A stretch of DNA of 64,000 nucleotides from an uncultured Paracoccaceae bacterium (GCA_947500775.1 CANMTD010000007.1:62001-126000); one strand, 5' to 3'. Counted from the stretch's first letter, positions 34,990 to 44,489 are shown. Translations and numbers: made by a program. Notes: generated by a model not told the origin, from the letters alone.

Positions 34990-35898
34990 TCAATGGTTCG
35001 CTATTGGGATGGCAGCCAAACGGCTTTGCAGCACCTTCTTCCGGGTCTTGGCGACGGGAATCTCAGAACCGTCCAGCAACTTAATAACCGGCTTTTCATC
35101 ACGCCCCGTCTTCAGATCGGTAACCGCGTTCAAGTTGACCCAATGCGAGCGATGTACCTGTATTCCATCGGATTCAGCCAGCATTTCAAGCGCTGCGGAA
35201 AACTTGAGACGAACATGGGCTGATCCACGAGAGGTCTTTATGTTCACGTAGTGATCATCAGCGGAAACGGAAACAAGTTCACCACGTTTGCTGAAAGGCA
35301 ACAACGCAAACAACTTCTGCTCGCCACTCGCTCTCGTGAATAGTGGATGACCATGCACGCCCCAGAAAGCAGTACAAGAAACCGCAGCGATGAAGATAAG
35401 CGTGGCCAACAAGACTATTAGCTTAAAATGCGGCAAAGGCGGTAGCGATCCGAAGGAAGGAATAGGGAATACCATCGTAAGCGCCATTAGAAGGACCATT
35501 GCAGAGAAGGTGTAGAACCCGACAATGGAGCCAATCAGCGCATGATATCCGAATCTGAAATAGAAATAGTAGAGTAAGGATTTGAGCGTATAGCGAACAA
35601 AAAAATAGTGAATTCCGAAACCGATCAACCAGTATACCCGAGCCAGAACTTCATATGCGACATGTCTGGCGGGATCTCCAAATGGCGGGCTAATAGTCAG
35701 CGCCAACATGATGACGCAGTAGGGCACCAAAAATTCCAAGGATTTGGTGCAATAACTCGCAAACGCCCGGCTTGCCTCCCATTCTCGTTGACGCACGTCG
35801 CCGCCCTGCACCCTAGCAAGTTCGAGCATCACGGCAGAGTGCCTTAGGTGTTCATGGTCTTGCTTCAGCTTGTAGGAGAATTGTTGAAGTTTTCGCAT
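34990..35898 (-). CDS. membrane-bound LytTR-domain transcriptional regulator
   Basis: 302 residues from the first ATG (35898); longer frames need a TTG. Four to five membrane helices lie between about residues 55 and 190 (SLEFLVPYCVIMLALTI, YWLIGFGIHYFFV, VGFYTFSAMVLLMALTMVF, LIVLLATLIFIAAVS). The C-terminal 100 residues are a LytTR DNA-binding domain (VSADDHYVNIKTSRG, IQVHRSHWVNLNAV). No kinase or response-regulator partner is adjacent, so it probably senses a membrane signal directly. Codon use is AT-richer than in neighbouring genes, and the downstream and upstream flanks are sparse, suggesting acquisition. Confidence 0.85.
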   Translation of the reverse strand: MRKLQQFSYKLKQDHEHLRHSAVMLELARVQGGDVRQREWEASRAFASYCTKSLEFLVPYCVIMLALTISPPFGDPARHVAYEVLARVYWLIGFGIHYFFVRYTLKSLLYYFYFRFGYHALIGSIVGFYTFSAMVLLMALTMVFPIPSFGSLPPLPHFKLIVLLATLIFIAAVSCTAFWGVHGHPLFTRASGEQKLFALLPFSKRGELVSVSADDHYVNIKTSRGSAHVRLKFSAALEMLAESDGIQVHRSHWVNLNAVTDLKTGRDEKPVIKLLDGSEIPVAKTRKKVLQSRLAAIPIANH

Positions 35899-36320
35899 CC
35901 GAAGAGTCTGCCGTTGTTGTGCAACTCGACAATGTCTTATTGGGAGCAAATCAACAACAACACACCTTTAGCCTATCCAACACGGATTGCGGAAGCCCAG
36001 CCAAGACAAAGAGAGGGATAACTATCCAACTATAGTACCTCTGAATCACCGTTGTGCCTAGCCCCCGGTCTCTGGGGCACTGATCGTAGCATTTCTCCAA
36101 TGCGGTTTCCGGAACTGCTGAACCCATGTTGAGCGACTGTAGCGGGGTGAACGGCAGGTTTGGGCCGTGAACGCCATTTTGACCGCACTGCCCGAAAGAC
36201 AACTTTGCCCTGCAATAGCGGAGCTTGATGGGTCTTGGCATCAGTCTGGCGGTCAGCACGGCTCCCGAAGATTTTTCGAGAGCCACTAGGTTGCTGGCGT
36301 TGGCAGGGCCCTGTTTTTCG
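35899..36320. other. gene-free stretch between the LytTR gene and carbonic anhydrase
   Basis: Some 420 bases with no convincing gene. Frames on both strands are short and lack ribosome binding sites. An imperfect hairpin (GGCTCCCGAA/TTCGAGAGCC) lies near 36261-36285. The part from about 36030 to 36215 could be a dispersed repeat or gene scrap, which only a search could show. Confidence 0.4.
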
Positions 36321-36971
36321 TCAGACCGGAAGAAACACGTCCTGCGCCGCGTCGTAATATTCCAGGCCGCCCTCGCCGATGTCATTCCACAGCCCGTGCA
36401 GCGACAGGTCTTCGGCTTCGACCGCCTTTTGCACGAAGGGAAAGGTCATCAGGTTGTTCAGCGACACCAGCACGGCCTGTTTTTCCAGCGCGCGCAGGCG
36501 TTGGGTTTCATCCGACACGTCGGCCAGCTTGTCATAGCTGGGGCGCAGGATATCCATCCAGCGGCCGACGAAGCTGGTTTTTTCCTCAAGCTCGGGGGCG
36601 TGGCCCGCGCACATGTCGTGGCAGCCCTTGACGCCGCCACAGTTGGAATGGCCCAGCACGATCAGGTTGGCGACCTTCAGCGCGCAGACGGCGTATTCGA
36701 CCGCGGCCGACGTGCCGTGATAGTCGCCATCGGGCGCATAGGGCGGGACCAGGTTGGCGATGTTGCGGTGGATGAACAGCTCGCCTTCGTCGGCGCCGAA
36801 GATCGAGGTCACATGCACCCGGCTGTCGCAGCAGGAAATAACCATGGCGCGCGGGCGCTGCCCCTCTTCGGCCAGACGGCGATACCAGACTTTATTCTCG
36901 GCATAGGTGGTTGCCTTCCAGCCGTGGTAACGTTGCGAAAGATAGGTTGGCAAAGGTTTCGCGCGGTGCAT
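36321..36971 (-). CDS. beta-class carbonic anhydrase
   Basis: 216 residues from the ATG at 36971, preceded by GGGGAAC; a start 42 bases upstream lacks a ribosome binding site. The zinc ligands are in SCCDSRV (Cys47, with Asp49-Arg51 dyad) and LGHSNCGGV (His108, Cys111). It interconverts CO2 and bicarbonate in the cytoplasm. It is a single gene, divergent from the 127-aa unknown gene. Confidence 0.95.
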   Translation of the reverse strand: MHRAKPLPTYLSQRYHGWKATTYAENKVWYRRLAEEGQRPRAMVISCCDSRVHVTSIFGADEGELFIHRNIANLVPPYAPDGDYHGTSAAVEYAVCALKVANLIVLGHSNCGGVKGCHDMCAGHAPELEEKTSFVGRWMDILRPSYDKLADVSDETQRLRALEKQAVLVSLNNLMTFPFVQKAVEAEDLSLHGLWNDIGEGGLEYYDAAQDVFLPV

Positions 36972-37119
36972 CAGGTTCCCCGTCGTTGATTGGCCAGACT
37001 GTTTAGGACGCATTTACAAGAATTTCGAGAGGTTTTTGGTATTTTAGGCAACACTTTCTTGAGGACGATGGCGGAAACTGTAAAACGCATAGGGGTGTGC
37101 GTGAAGAGTGGAGGGTGAC

Positions 37120-37503
37120 GTGGTTTCAGCAATAACGGTGCTTCGGCAGGATGAGCCGCTTTGGCTGGACCCTGAGCGTCTGGCAGAAATCTATGTGGAA
37201 ATGGGCGAGGATCGTGCGCAGATCGTTGTCAGCCGCGCGACCGATGACCTGACTGTCGCGCTGACCCGATTGCGCGGATATCGACGGGTGGGCCAAGGGG
37301 ATGCGTTGTCGCGTTCCGCCAAACGGATGGCCACGATCGCCGAACCGCTGGGCCTGTCGCATCTGGCGCGGGTGGCGCAGGATGTGGCGGCGGTGGCCCT
37401 GACCGGGGACGACACCGCGCTGGCGGCGACATTGGCGCGGCTGGAACGTGTGGCCGGACGGTCCCTGAAAATAGTCACCGACCTGCAGGATGTTTCCGGC
37501 TGA
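37120..37503 (+). CDS. unknown protein, possibly Hpt-like
   Basis: 127 residues from a GTG at 37120, chosen because GGAGG lies seven bases upstream. The product is a helical soluble protein. The stretch SRSAKRMATIAEPLGLSHLARVAQDVA resembles the helices of histidine phosphotransfer domains, but no phosphorylatable His is in the expected place, so this is only a fold guess. It lies 65 bases before the aminopeptidase gene, possibly in one transcript. Confidence 0.7.
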   Translation: MVSAITVLRQDEPLWLDPERLAEIYVEMGEDRAQIVVSRATDDLTVALTRLRGYRRVGQGDALSRSAKRMATIAEPLGLSHLARVAQDVAAVALTGDDTALAATLARLERVAGRSLKIVTDLQDVSG

Positions 37504-37568
37504 ACCCGGTTTCCAGTGGTGTGCATTCTGGGTAAGCTTGCCGAAACGCACTCAGATCAGAGACCGGA

Positions 37569-38954
37569 ATGCCCCCAAGCTTTGCCCCCGATACTGCCAC
37601 CACGATCCCTGTTCATGTGGTGCAAGAGCCTGACCTTGCCTCTTGGGTACAGACGCTTCCGCCTGCACAGGCGCAATGGCTGCGCGCGACCGGGTTCAAG
37701 GCGGCGCTGGGCGAACATCAGCTGATCGCGGATGCGCAGGGCAATCTGGCGGCGGTTGTCGCGGGATACGGGACGGCCCGGGCGCGGGCGCGTGGGCGGT
37801 TTCATCTGGCGGGCATTGCGGCGCGTCTGCCCGACGGCACTTACCATCTGGAAACGACACTAGGCGGCGACGATCTGGCGCAAGAGGCGCTGGGCTGGTT
37901 GCTGTCGGGGTATCGGTTCGACCGGTATCGCGCGCAGCCCCGGACGCAGGCGATGCTGAAAGCCCCGGGTGGGGTCGATGCCGCGCGGGTACAGGCGATT
38001 GCGGCGGGCGAGGCGTTAAGCCGCGATCTGATCAACACCCCCGCCGCCGATATGGGTCCCGAGGCGTTGGAGCAGGCGCTGCGCGATCTGGCCGGGCAGC
38101 ATGGTGCCGGGGTTCAGGTGGTGCAGGGCGAGGGATTGCTGGACCAGAATCTGCCGATGATCCACGCGGTGGGTCGCGCGGCGGCGCAGGCGCCCCGGTT
38201 GCTGGACATGCGCTGGGGCGAGGCGGGGCCCCGGCTGACGCTGGTGGGCAAGGGCGTGTGTTTCGACACCGGCGGGCTGAACCTGAAACCGGGTTCTTCC
38301 ATGGGGCTGATGAAAAAGGATATGGGCGGGGCGGCGACGGTGCTGGGGCTGGCGCATATGATCATGGCGCTGAAGCTGCCGCTGCGGTTGCGGGTGCTGA
38401 TCCCGGCGGTGGAAAACAGCGTGGCGGGCAATGCGTTCCGCCCGCAGGACATCCTGACCGCGCGCAACGGGCTGACGGTTGAAATCAACAACACCGATGC
38501 CGAAGGGCGGCTGGTGCTGGCCGACGCGCTGGCGCTGGCGGATGAGGAACCGGCCGATTGCATCGTGTCGATGGCGACGCTGACCGGGGCCGCGCGGGTG
38601 GCCGTGGGCCCCGATATCGCGCCGTTCTATACCGGTGATGACGGGGCGGCGGGGGCGATTGCGGCGGGCGCGGTCCGGTCCGGCGATCCGGTCTGGCGGA
38701 TGCCGTTTCATGATCCTTACGAGGCGATGATCGAACCCGGGATCGCCGATCTGGACAACGCGCCAAAGGGCGGGTTTGCCGGGTCGATCACCGCCGCGCT
38801 GTTCCTGCGGCGGTTCGTGGCGAACACCGACAGCTATGTTCATTTCGATATCTACGGCTGGCAACCCACCGCCGCCCCCGCCCGGCCCAAGGGCGGCGTG
38901 GCGCAGGGTGCGCGCGCGCTGCTAGAGGCGTTGCCGAAAATGCTGGAGCTGTAG
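37569..38954 (+). CDS. leucyl aminopeptidase (M17)
   Basis: A 461-residue M17 exopeptidase. The dinuclear zinc and active-site stretches are VGKGVCFDTGGLNLKP, KKDMGGAATVLG and NNTDAEGRLVLAD, with the catalytic Arg in the last. It releases N-terminal amino acids from peptides in the cytoplasm. Its length and compact N-domain resemble the shorter PepB-like branch. An NlpC/P60 gene follows one base later, so both are probably co-expressed for peptide recycling. Confidence 0.94.
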   Translation: MPPSFAPDTATTIPVHVVQEPDLASWVQTLPPAQAQWLRATGFKAALGEHQLIADAQGNLAAVVAGYGTARARARGRFHLAGIAARLPDGTYHLETTLGGDDLAQEALGWLLSGYRFDRYRAQPRTQAMLKAPGGVDAARVQAIAAGEALSRDLINTPAADMGPEALEQALRDLAGQHGAGVQVVQGEGLLDQNLPMIHAVGRAAAQAPRLLDMRWGEAGPRLTLVGKGVCFDTGGLNLKPGSSMGLMKKDMGGAATVLGLAHMIMALKLPLRLRVLIPAVENSVAGNAFRPQDILTARNGLTVEINNTDAEGRLVLADALALADEEPADCIVSMATLTGAARVAVGPDIAPFYTGDDGAAGAIAAGAVRSGDPVWRMPFHDPYEAMIEPGIADLDNAPKGGFAGSITAALFLRRFVANTDSYVHFDIYGWQPTAAPARPKGGVAQGARALLEALPKMLEL

Positions 38955-38955
38955 G

Positions 38956-39780
38956 ATGGACCGCAGGTTGACCCCCGCCAATGACCGCGTGGCCGCCAGC
39001 TCCTTGCAGGGGCAGGTCGCGGCGACGACCTTCACTGATGGAACGCCAGCGCAGATCGGCCAGCCGGTGGCAGACCTGTGTCGCGCCCCGCAGGGCGCGC
39101 GCGACCGGCAATTGCAATTCGGGACGCCGGTCACGGTGTTTGAACGGCGGGACGGCTGGGGCTTTGTCCAATCGGGGATCGACGGCTATGTCGGCTATGT
39201 GCGCGAGGCTGCGTTGATCGCATCGGCGGATGCGACTCACCGGGTTTCGGTGCCCGCGACGCATCTGTATGCGGCAGCGGACCTGAAATCCCCCGACCGG
39301 TTCTGGCTGTCCTTTGGCGCACGGCTGCGGATCGTTTCGGCGGAGGGCGCATTTTTCGAAACCGATCAGGGGCTTTTCGTGCCCAAACCGCATGTCAGGC
39401 CGCTGAACGCCCCGATGCACGATCCGGTGACGGTGGCGCAGATGCATTTCGGCGCGCCTTATCTGTGGGGCGGCAACTCGATGCAGGGTATCGATTGTTC
39501 GGGGCTGGTGCAGGCGGCGTGTCAGGCCTGCGGGATCGACTGTCCGGGCGACAGCGATCTGCAGATGGCGGAGCTGGGCACCGCATTGCCGCCCGAAACC
39601 CCGCCGCAGCGGGGCGATCTGTTGTTCTGGAAAGGGCATGTCGCAATGGTGGTGGACGCCGACACGATGATCCATGCCAATGCGCATCACATGGCCGTCG
39701 CCTATGAGCCGATCAAGGCGGCCATCCTGCGGATCGAGGAACAGGGCGAAGGGCCGGTTCTGGCCCATAAGCGCCTGTAA
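38956..39780 (+). CDS. NlpC/P60 family peptidase with SH3-like domains
   Basis: A 274-residue cysteine peptidase. Two SH3b-like units occupy about residues 1-140 (WGFVQSGIDGYVGYV). The catalytic domain has Cys in GIDCSGLVQAAC (about residue 179), His in KGHVAMVVD and the final His-rich IHANAHH. The family cleaves the gamma-D-Glu-diaminopimelate bond of murein peptides. No signal peptide, so it may recycle peptides in the cytoplasm, in keeping with the adjacent aminopeptidase. Confidence 0.9.
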   Translation: MDRRLTPANDRVAASSLQGQVAATTFTDGTPAQIGQPVADLCRAPQGARDRQLQFGTPVTVFERRDGWGFVQSGIDGYVGYVREAALIASADATHRVSVPATHLYAAADLKSPDRFWLSFGARLRIVSAEGAFFETDQGLFVPKPHVRPLNAPMHDPVTVAQMHFGAPYLWGGNSMQGIDCSGLVQAACQACGIDCPGDSDLQMAELGTALPPETPPQRGDLLFWKGHVAMVVDADTMIHANAHHMAVAYEPIKAAILRIEEQGEGPVLAHKRL

Positions 39781-39789
39781 CAGCGTGGC

Positions 39790-40137
39790 TCAGTCGACCG
39801 CGCGGATCAGTTTCTTTTCCAGCACCCGCAGCACGGTTTTCAGGTCGTGACCGCGTTTCAAAACCTGGCCGTCCATCCCGATCACCGCATATTGCCCCTG
39901 TTTGTTGCGCAGCTTGGGGCGTTTTTCGATCCGGTAGAGCGGGTTTTCCGCAGAGCGCCGAAAGACCGAAAATACCGCCACCTCGCGCAGACAGGAAATG
40001 CCATAGTCGCGCCATTCGCCTGCGGCCACCATCCGCCCGTACAACGCAAGGATCGGACCCAGTTCGGTGCGGTGATAGCTGACCTGTTCCGGTATTTTTG
40101 GATGATGTGGGAACGGAGAGGGCGTCTGAACTGTCAT
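39790..40137 (-). CDS. DUF2794 domain protein
   Basis: A 115-residue soluble protein of the DUF2794 family, which I recognise from alphaproteobacteria: SYHRTELGPILALYGRMVAAGEWRDYGIS followed by REVAVFSVFRRSAENPLYRIEKRPKL. The function is unknown. It converges on the NlpC/P60 gene with nine bases between them. Confidence 0.85.
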   Translation of the reverse strand: MTVQTPSPFPHHPKIPEQVSYHRTELGPILALYGRMVAAGEWRDYGISCLREVAVFSVFRRSAENPLYRIEKRPKLRNKQGQYAVIGMDGQVLKRGHDLKTVLRVLEKKLIRAVD

Positions 40138-40240
40138 GTCTGAAAACTGGCCCTGATTGAGATTTAAATCAAGAGTTGCCCCAGTTTTGCCGGAAAAAGA
40201 CCCTTAGAAAAGCCTGCGCCGACCCTTCGGAAGCCCGTAT

Positions 40241-40372
40241 TTGACGCCAGATTGGGATCATAGCGACAAGACGCTAACCCGGTGCCGTGGATTTCAGCCC
40301 CCACCCAGCCTGCGGCACCGGGATCGGTTTTTACGAATATTGGCCCTGGCATGTTTGCCGGGGCTTTTTTTT
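40241..40372 (+). ncRNA. candidate small RNA
   Basis: The intergenic region between two leftward genes holds a plus-strand signal set with no protein frame. TTGACG at 40241-40246 could be a -35 box, although the -10 is poor. A perfect 10-bp stem CCCGGTGCCG/CGGCACCGGG (40278-40287 and 40313-40322) encloses a C-rich loop, and a strong terminator follows at 40343-40372. The implied transcript is about 100 nt. It does not match SRP RNA, 6S or tmRNA features that I could check by eye. Confidence 0.5.
40343..40372 (+). terminator. strong Rho-independent terminator
   Basis: GCCCTGGCA (40343-40351) pairs with TGCCGGGGC (40356-40364) with one G:U, loop TGTT, followed by eight T (40365-40372). The U-run exists only on the plus strand, so it does not serve the leftward folC gene, and no rightward protein gene precedes it within 560 bases. 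Confidence 0.85.
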
Positions 40373-40399
40373 GTCGGAAGGACCCGTTGGGGAAGGCCG

Positions 40400-41671
40400 C
40401 TAGCCGTTTTCGCGCAGGATGTGCCCGGCCAGATACAGCGATCCGCAGATCAGGATGCGGGCATTTGGCGTTTGGGCCACGATATCGGCAACGGCGGCCT
40501 GCGCGCTGTCGGCGGTCTGGGCGGCCAGTCCGACACCGGTTGCGGCGGCGGCGGTGGTTTCGGCGGGCAGGGTGTTCACCTCATCCGGGATCGACACCGC
40601 ATGCAGCGATGCGGCGACCCCGGCCAGCGGGCGCAGGTATCCCGCGATGTCCTTGGTGTTCAGCATCCCGCAGATCAGATGCAGCGGACGGGCGGGCAGA
40701 CGGCCAAGCGCCTCGGCCAGGGCCAGCCCGGCGGCGGGGTTGTGCCCGCCATCCAGCCACAGCTCGGCCCGGTCTGCGGCGTCGACCAGCGGGCCGTGGC
40801 GCAGGCGTTGCAGCCGGGCGGGCCATTCGGCGCGGGTGACGGCAGCCTCGAACGCGGGGTCCTGAAACCCCAGCGCGCGCAGGGTGGCCAAAGCGATGCC
40901 CGCGTTCTGCACCTGATGCGCCCCGATCAGATTGGGCAGCGGCAGGTCCAGCAGGCCGTTTTCATCCTGAAAGATCAGCCGGTCCCGTTCTTCCCAGACG
41001 TGCCAGTGCTGACCATGCACCAGCAGGGGCGCGCCCAGCCGGGCGGCGTGCGCCTCGATCACCTCAAGGGCGGCGTCCTGTTGCGGGCCGACGACGCAGG
41101 GCACGCCGCGTTTGATGATCCCGGCCTTTTCGGCGGCGATTTCGGGCAGCGTGTCGCCCAGAAACTGTTGGTGATCGATCGAAACCGGGGTGATCACGGT
41201 CATCGCGGGGCGGTCCACGACATTGGTCACATCCAGCCGCCCGCCAAGCCCGACCTCAAGCAGGGTGTAATCGGCGGGGGTGCGGGAAAAGGCCAGAAGG
41301 GCGGCAATGGTCGTGATCTCGAAATAGGTGATGCTTTGGTCGCCATTGGCGGCATAGCATTCGTCCAGAACGGCCGTCAGCGCGGGTTCCGAAATCAGAT
41401 CACCGGCCAGCCGGATCCGTTCGTGAAACCGCGCCAGATGGGGCGAGGTATAGGCATGGACGCGCTTGCCCGCGCCTTCCAGCCCTGCGCGGATCATGGC
41501 CTGGGTCGATCCCTTGCCATTGGTGCCCGCGATATGGATGACGGGGGGCAGCGCGCGTTCGGGATGGTCCAGAATCGCCAGCAGGCGCCAGACCCGGTCC
41601 AGCGTCAGGTCGATGATTTTCGGGTGCAGGGCCATCATCCGGTCAAGGATGATGTCAGAGCCGACCGTCAC
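40400..41671 (-). CDS. folC: folylpolyglutamate/dihydrofolate synthase
   Basis: A 423-residue Mur-ligase-like enzyme that adds glutamate to dihydropteroate and folates. The P-loop is [12 protein letters not shown] near residue 50; [27 protein letters not shown] and [10 protein letters not shown] mark the central and C-terminal domains. Its start overlaps the accD stop by four bases (ATGA), a coupling common in proteobacteria, so the two are one transcript. Confidence 0.95.
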   Translation of the reverse strand: MTVGSDIILDRMMALHPKIIDLTLDRVWRLLAILDHPERALPPVIHIAGTNGKGSTQAMIRAGLEGAGKRVHAYTSPHLARFHERIRLAGDLISEPALTAVLDECYAANGDQSITYFEITTIAALLAFSRTPADYTLLEVGLGGRLDVTNVVDRPAMTVITPVSIDHQQFLGDTLPEIAAEKAGIIKRGVPCVVGPQQDAALEVIEAHAARLGAPLLVHGQHWHVWEERDRLIFQDENGLLDLPLPNLIGAHQVQNAGIALATLRALGFQDPAFEAAVTRAEWPARLQRLRHGPLVDAADRAELWLDGGHNPAAGLALAEALGRLPARPLHLICGMLNTKDIAGYLRPLAGVAASLHAVSIPDEVNTLPAETTAAAATGVGLAAQTADSAQAAVADIVAQTPNARILICGSLYLAGHILRENG

Positions 41672-42597
41672 GCAGCGCTGTCCTTGGGATCGGGGGCGTC
41701 GGCCTTGGGCTCGTCTTCCGGAGGGGGCAGATCGCCACGCACGGCAGGCGGTTGGCCCAGCAACATGCGGGTGATGGTGATCAGCTCGTCCCGCATTTCG
41801 GTGCGGGGGGTGACCCGGTCCAGCATCCCGTGATCCAGCAGGTATTCGGCGCGCTGGAACCCTTCGGGAAGCTTTTCGCGAATGGTCTGTTCGATGACCC
41901 GGGGGCCCGCGAAACAGATCAGCGCGTTGGGTTCGGCGATATGCACATCGCCCAGCATCGCATAGCTGGCGGTGACGCCGCCGGTGGTCGGATGGGTCAG
42001 CACCACGATATAGGGCAGGCCCGCCTCTTTCAGCATTTCGACAGCCACGGTGGTGCGCGGCATCTGCATCAGGGACAGGATGCCTTCCTGCATCCGCGCG
42101 CCACCGGCGGCGGAAAACAGGATCAGCGGGCGGCCCAGTTCGACCGCGCGTTCGGCGGCGGCCACGATGGCGTTGCCGACATACATGCCCATCGACCCGC
42201 CCATGAAGCTGAAATCCTGTGCCGCGGCCACGATCGGGGTGCGGCCCATGTCGCCTTCAGCCACCAGCATCGCCTCTTTTTCGCCGGTGGTTTTCTGCGC
42301 GGCCTTCATCCGGTCGGGGTATTTTTTCTGATCGCGGAAATGCAGCGGGTCGGCCACCGGTTGCGGCACTTCGACCTCGGCGAAGATCTCGCCGTCGAAC
42401 AGGCCCGCGAAGCGTTCGCGCGGGGTGATGTTCATGTGATGCCCGCAGCTGTTGCAGACATACAGGTTTTCACTGAGTTCCCGGTGGAACAGCATGGTTC
42501 CGCATTCGTCGCATTTGGTCCACAGGTTTTCGGGCACCTCGCGCCGCGAAAACAGCGAGTTGATCGTCGGCCGGACGTAGTTGGTGATCCAGTTCAT
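41668..42597 (-). CDS. accD: acetyl-CoA carboxylase carboxyltransferase beta subunit
   Basis: A 309-residue subunit with the four-Cys zinc finger at the N-terminus (CDECGTM and VCNSCGHHM, about residues 28-52) and the crotonase-like core with [25 protein letters not shown] and [16 protein letters not shown]. With AccA it transfers carboxyl from biotin to acetyl-CoA, the first step of fatty acid synthesis. The C-terminal 30 residues are acidic and Pro-rich. It precedes folC. Confidence 0.97.
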   Translation of the reverse strand: MNWITNYVRPTINSLFSRREVPENLWTKCDECGTMLFHRELSENLYVCNSCGHHMNITPRERFAGLFDGEIFAEVEVPQPVADPLHFRDQKKYPDRMKAAQKTTGEKEAMLVAEGDMGRTPIVAAAQDFSFMGGSMGMYVGNAIVAAAERAVELGRPLILFSAAGGARMQEGILSLMQMPRTTVAVEMLKEAGLPYIVVLTHPTTGGVTASYAMLGDVHIAEPNALICFAGPRVIEQTIREKLPEGFQRAEYLLDHGMLDRVTPRTEMRDELITITRMLLGQPPAVRGDLPPPEDEPKADAPDPKDSAA

Positions 42598-42661
42598 TTA
42601 TCGGCGCCCATTCCTTCGTGGTGTCGCGACCGAGATAAGCGGCTGCGCGTCGAATTGCAAT

Positions 42662-43543
42662 CTAGCGTACAAGCACAAACCGCAGCAATCGCCAGATGAT
42701 CAGCAACATGATCAGATCAATCGCCAGCCCAAAGCCCAGTGGCCCGCCGTCCGACACGTCGAACGGGGTGATATACAGCGACAGACCGGTGATCGTGCCC
42801 TTGACGCCGACAAACAGCAGCGCAAACAAATTGTTGGTGAAATGCAGCCCGATGGCCGCACCCAGGCTGCCGGTCTGTTCGGTCAGATCGGTGGCAATCA
42901 GGGCAAAGGCAAGCGTGGCACCGACGATCAGCCAGGCATTGCCGCCGGCCTGCGGGTTATAGTGCAGCATGGCAAAAATCACCGCAGGCACCCCCATCCA
43001 GACCCAGCGCGCGGCAAAGCGCGCGGCCAGTTGCTGTGGCAGATAGCCCCGGAAAATCAGCTCTTCCGCGGTGACCTGGATCAGGACCAGCAGGACGGCG
43101 GCGGGCAGATAGCGCAGCCAGCTGTCCAGCGGCAGGTTCGGGTCCGGCGGGCTCATGACCCAGTTGGCGGCCCCCAGCGCCCCATAGACCGGAAACAGCA
43201 CCGCCAGCGCCAGAAAAAAGCCGCGCAGGGTTTCGCCGCGTGGCCCGAACAGCGTGCCCGGCCCGCGAAAATGACAGGCGGCCACGGCGATCACCGGGGC
43301 CAGAAACATGCCGATAAAGCTGATCAGCAGAAACAGGGTGGGGCCCGGCTCGGTCGGGTTTTGCAGTTTCAGCAGCCAGCCGAAATATTCGATCGGGCCG
43401 ACCAAGGGGTACAGCACGACCAGCATGAGCGCGAAAAAACCGATATAGATGAAAAGGATCAGCAAGATCCCCAGCAACAGCCGCCAAAGCTGCGGATACA
43501 GTCGCGCGGGGCCGATCATGGCCGCGAATTCAGGGGTGCGCAT
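42662..43543 (-). CDS. CPBP-family intramembrane glutamic endopeptidase
   Basis: 293 residues from the ATG at 43543 (AGGA upstream); a start 21 bases earlier is possible. About eight membrane helices; the CPBP active-site motif is TAEELIFRGYLPQQL, with later MLHYNP and LHFTNNL motifs supplying the other ligands. The family includes CAAX prenyl proteases and bacteriocin-immunity proteins. A paralogue lies 61 bases upstream on the same strand and shares the EE-FRGYL-QQ motif and neighbouring helices, so the two arose by tandem duplication. Substrates are unknown. Confidence 0.88.
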   Translation of the reverse strand: MRTPEFAAMIGPARLYPQLWRLLLGILLILFIYIGFFALMLVVLYPLVGPIEYFGWLLKLQNPTEPGPTLFLLISFIGMFLAPVIAVAACHFRGPGTLFGPRGETLRGFFLALAVLFPVYGALGAANWVMSPPDPNLPLDSWLRYLPAAVLLVLIQVTAEELIFRGYLPQQLAARFAARWVWMGVPAVIFAMLHYNPQAGGNAWLIVGATLAFALIATDLTEQTGSLGAAIGLHFTNNLFALLFVGVKGTITGLSLYITPFDVSDGGPLGFGLAIDLIMLLIIWRLLRFVLVR

Positions 43544-43604
43544 GGGATGTCCTGTGTTCTGCATGTTGGCCGCACGCTAGCCTGTGGCGGCGCGGGCCGC
43601 AATC

Positions 43605-44489
43605 TCAGACCCGCAGGGCCACCCGCGCGGCCAGCCATGAAACCAGTATCCAGGCCAGTTCGACGGGGAATTCGGATACTATCAGAGGCGAGCTTGCATC
43701 AAACGGATAGGTGTAAAGCGCAAGGCCCGACATTTCCCCCGACAGGGACACCACGAACATTGCCATGAAATTGTTGAAGAAATGCAGGGCAAGCGCGGGC
43801 CCCAATGTGCCGGTGCGGGCGGTCAGATCGGCCGCGGCCAGCCCGAACACGCCCGCGCCAACCGCCATGACCATCGCATTCGCCTGCCCGTAGAGCGGAT
43901 CGTAATGCAACGCCCCGAACACGACCGAGGGCACAACCATCCAGATCAGCGGCGTAGAAAATCGCGCGGCCATCTGTTGTTGCAGATAGCCGCGGAACAA
44001 CAGTTCTTCCGATCCGATCTGGATCAGCAGGGCCAGCAGGCCCAGCGGCAACCAGCCCAGCCAGATCGAAAAGGGCAGATTGGCGATAATTTCGGTGTCG
44101 TCCGGGATCAGCACCCAAAGCACCGCGTTCAGCACGATCAGCGCGCGCAGGGTGCGCCAGAAATCGCGCAGCGCAGGTTTTGGCGCACCGATCATCGACA
44201 TCATCCCGCGCCGGTGCATCTTGCGCGCCGCGATCAGGGTTGCGGCGGTCATGGTGGTAAAGGACAGCAGGACCGCGATCATGGAAAGTGGGGTGTTTAA
44301 TTCAGCCCAGCTATCCTCTCGGGCGATCAGCCTGTCGGATGGCGGCAACAGGGCATCGGCCAGCAACAGATAGGTGATCAGCAAGGTCGTGTAGAAGACC
44401 CCGACAATGACAATGGCGACGCCCAGCCGCCACAGCTCTGGCCGGGCCCGTGCCGGGGCAACAAGGCTTTCATGGGGGTCGTACTGCAT
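43605..44489 (-). CDS. CPBP-family intramembrane glutamic endopeptidase (paralogue)
   Basis: 294 residues from the ATG at 44489 with AGGTGG six bases before it; a GTG nine bases earlier is the alternative. The active-site motif is GSEELLFRGYLQQQM, followed by ALHYDPLYG and LHFFNNFMAMFV, in eight membrane helices. It is the upstream copy of the tandem pair. Both copies keep all recognisable catalytic residues, so both are likely active, perhaps on different membrane substrates. Confidence 0.88.
   Translation of the reverse strand: MQYDPHESLVAPARARPELWRLGVAIVIVGVFYTTLLITYLLLADALLPPSDRLIAREDSWAELNTPLSMIAVLLSFTTMTAATLIAARKMHRRGMMSMIGAPKPALRDFWRTLRALIVLNAVLWVLIPDDTEIIANLPFSIWLGWLPLGLLALLIQIGSEELLFRGYLQQQMAARFSTPLIWMVVPSVVFGALHYDPLYGQANAMVMAVGAGVFGLAAADLTARTGTLGPALALHFFNNFMAMFVVSLSGEMSGLALYTYPFDASSPLIVSEFPVELAWILVSWLAARVALRV

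Noticed and set aside
35899-35949. 17-codon N-terminal extension of the LytTR protein
   Set aside because: It requires a TTG start without a ribosome binding site; the first ATG at 35898 gives a complete protein.
40155-40175. Palindromic TTGAGATTTAAATCAA resembling an FNR/Crp-type site
   Set aside because: The half-sites are spaced by two bases too many for TTGAT-N4-ATCAA, and no gene start lies at a suitable distance on the plus strand.
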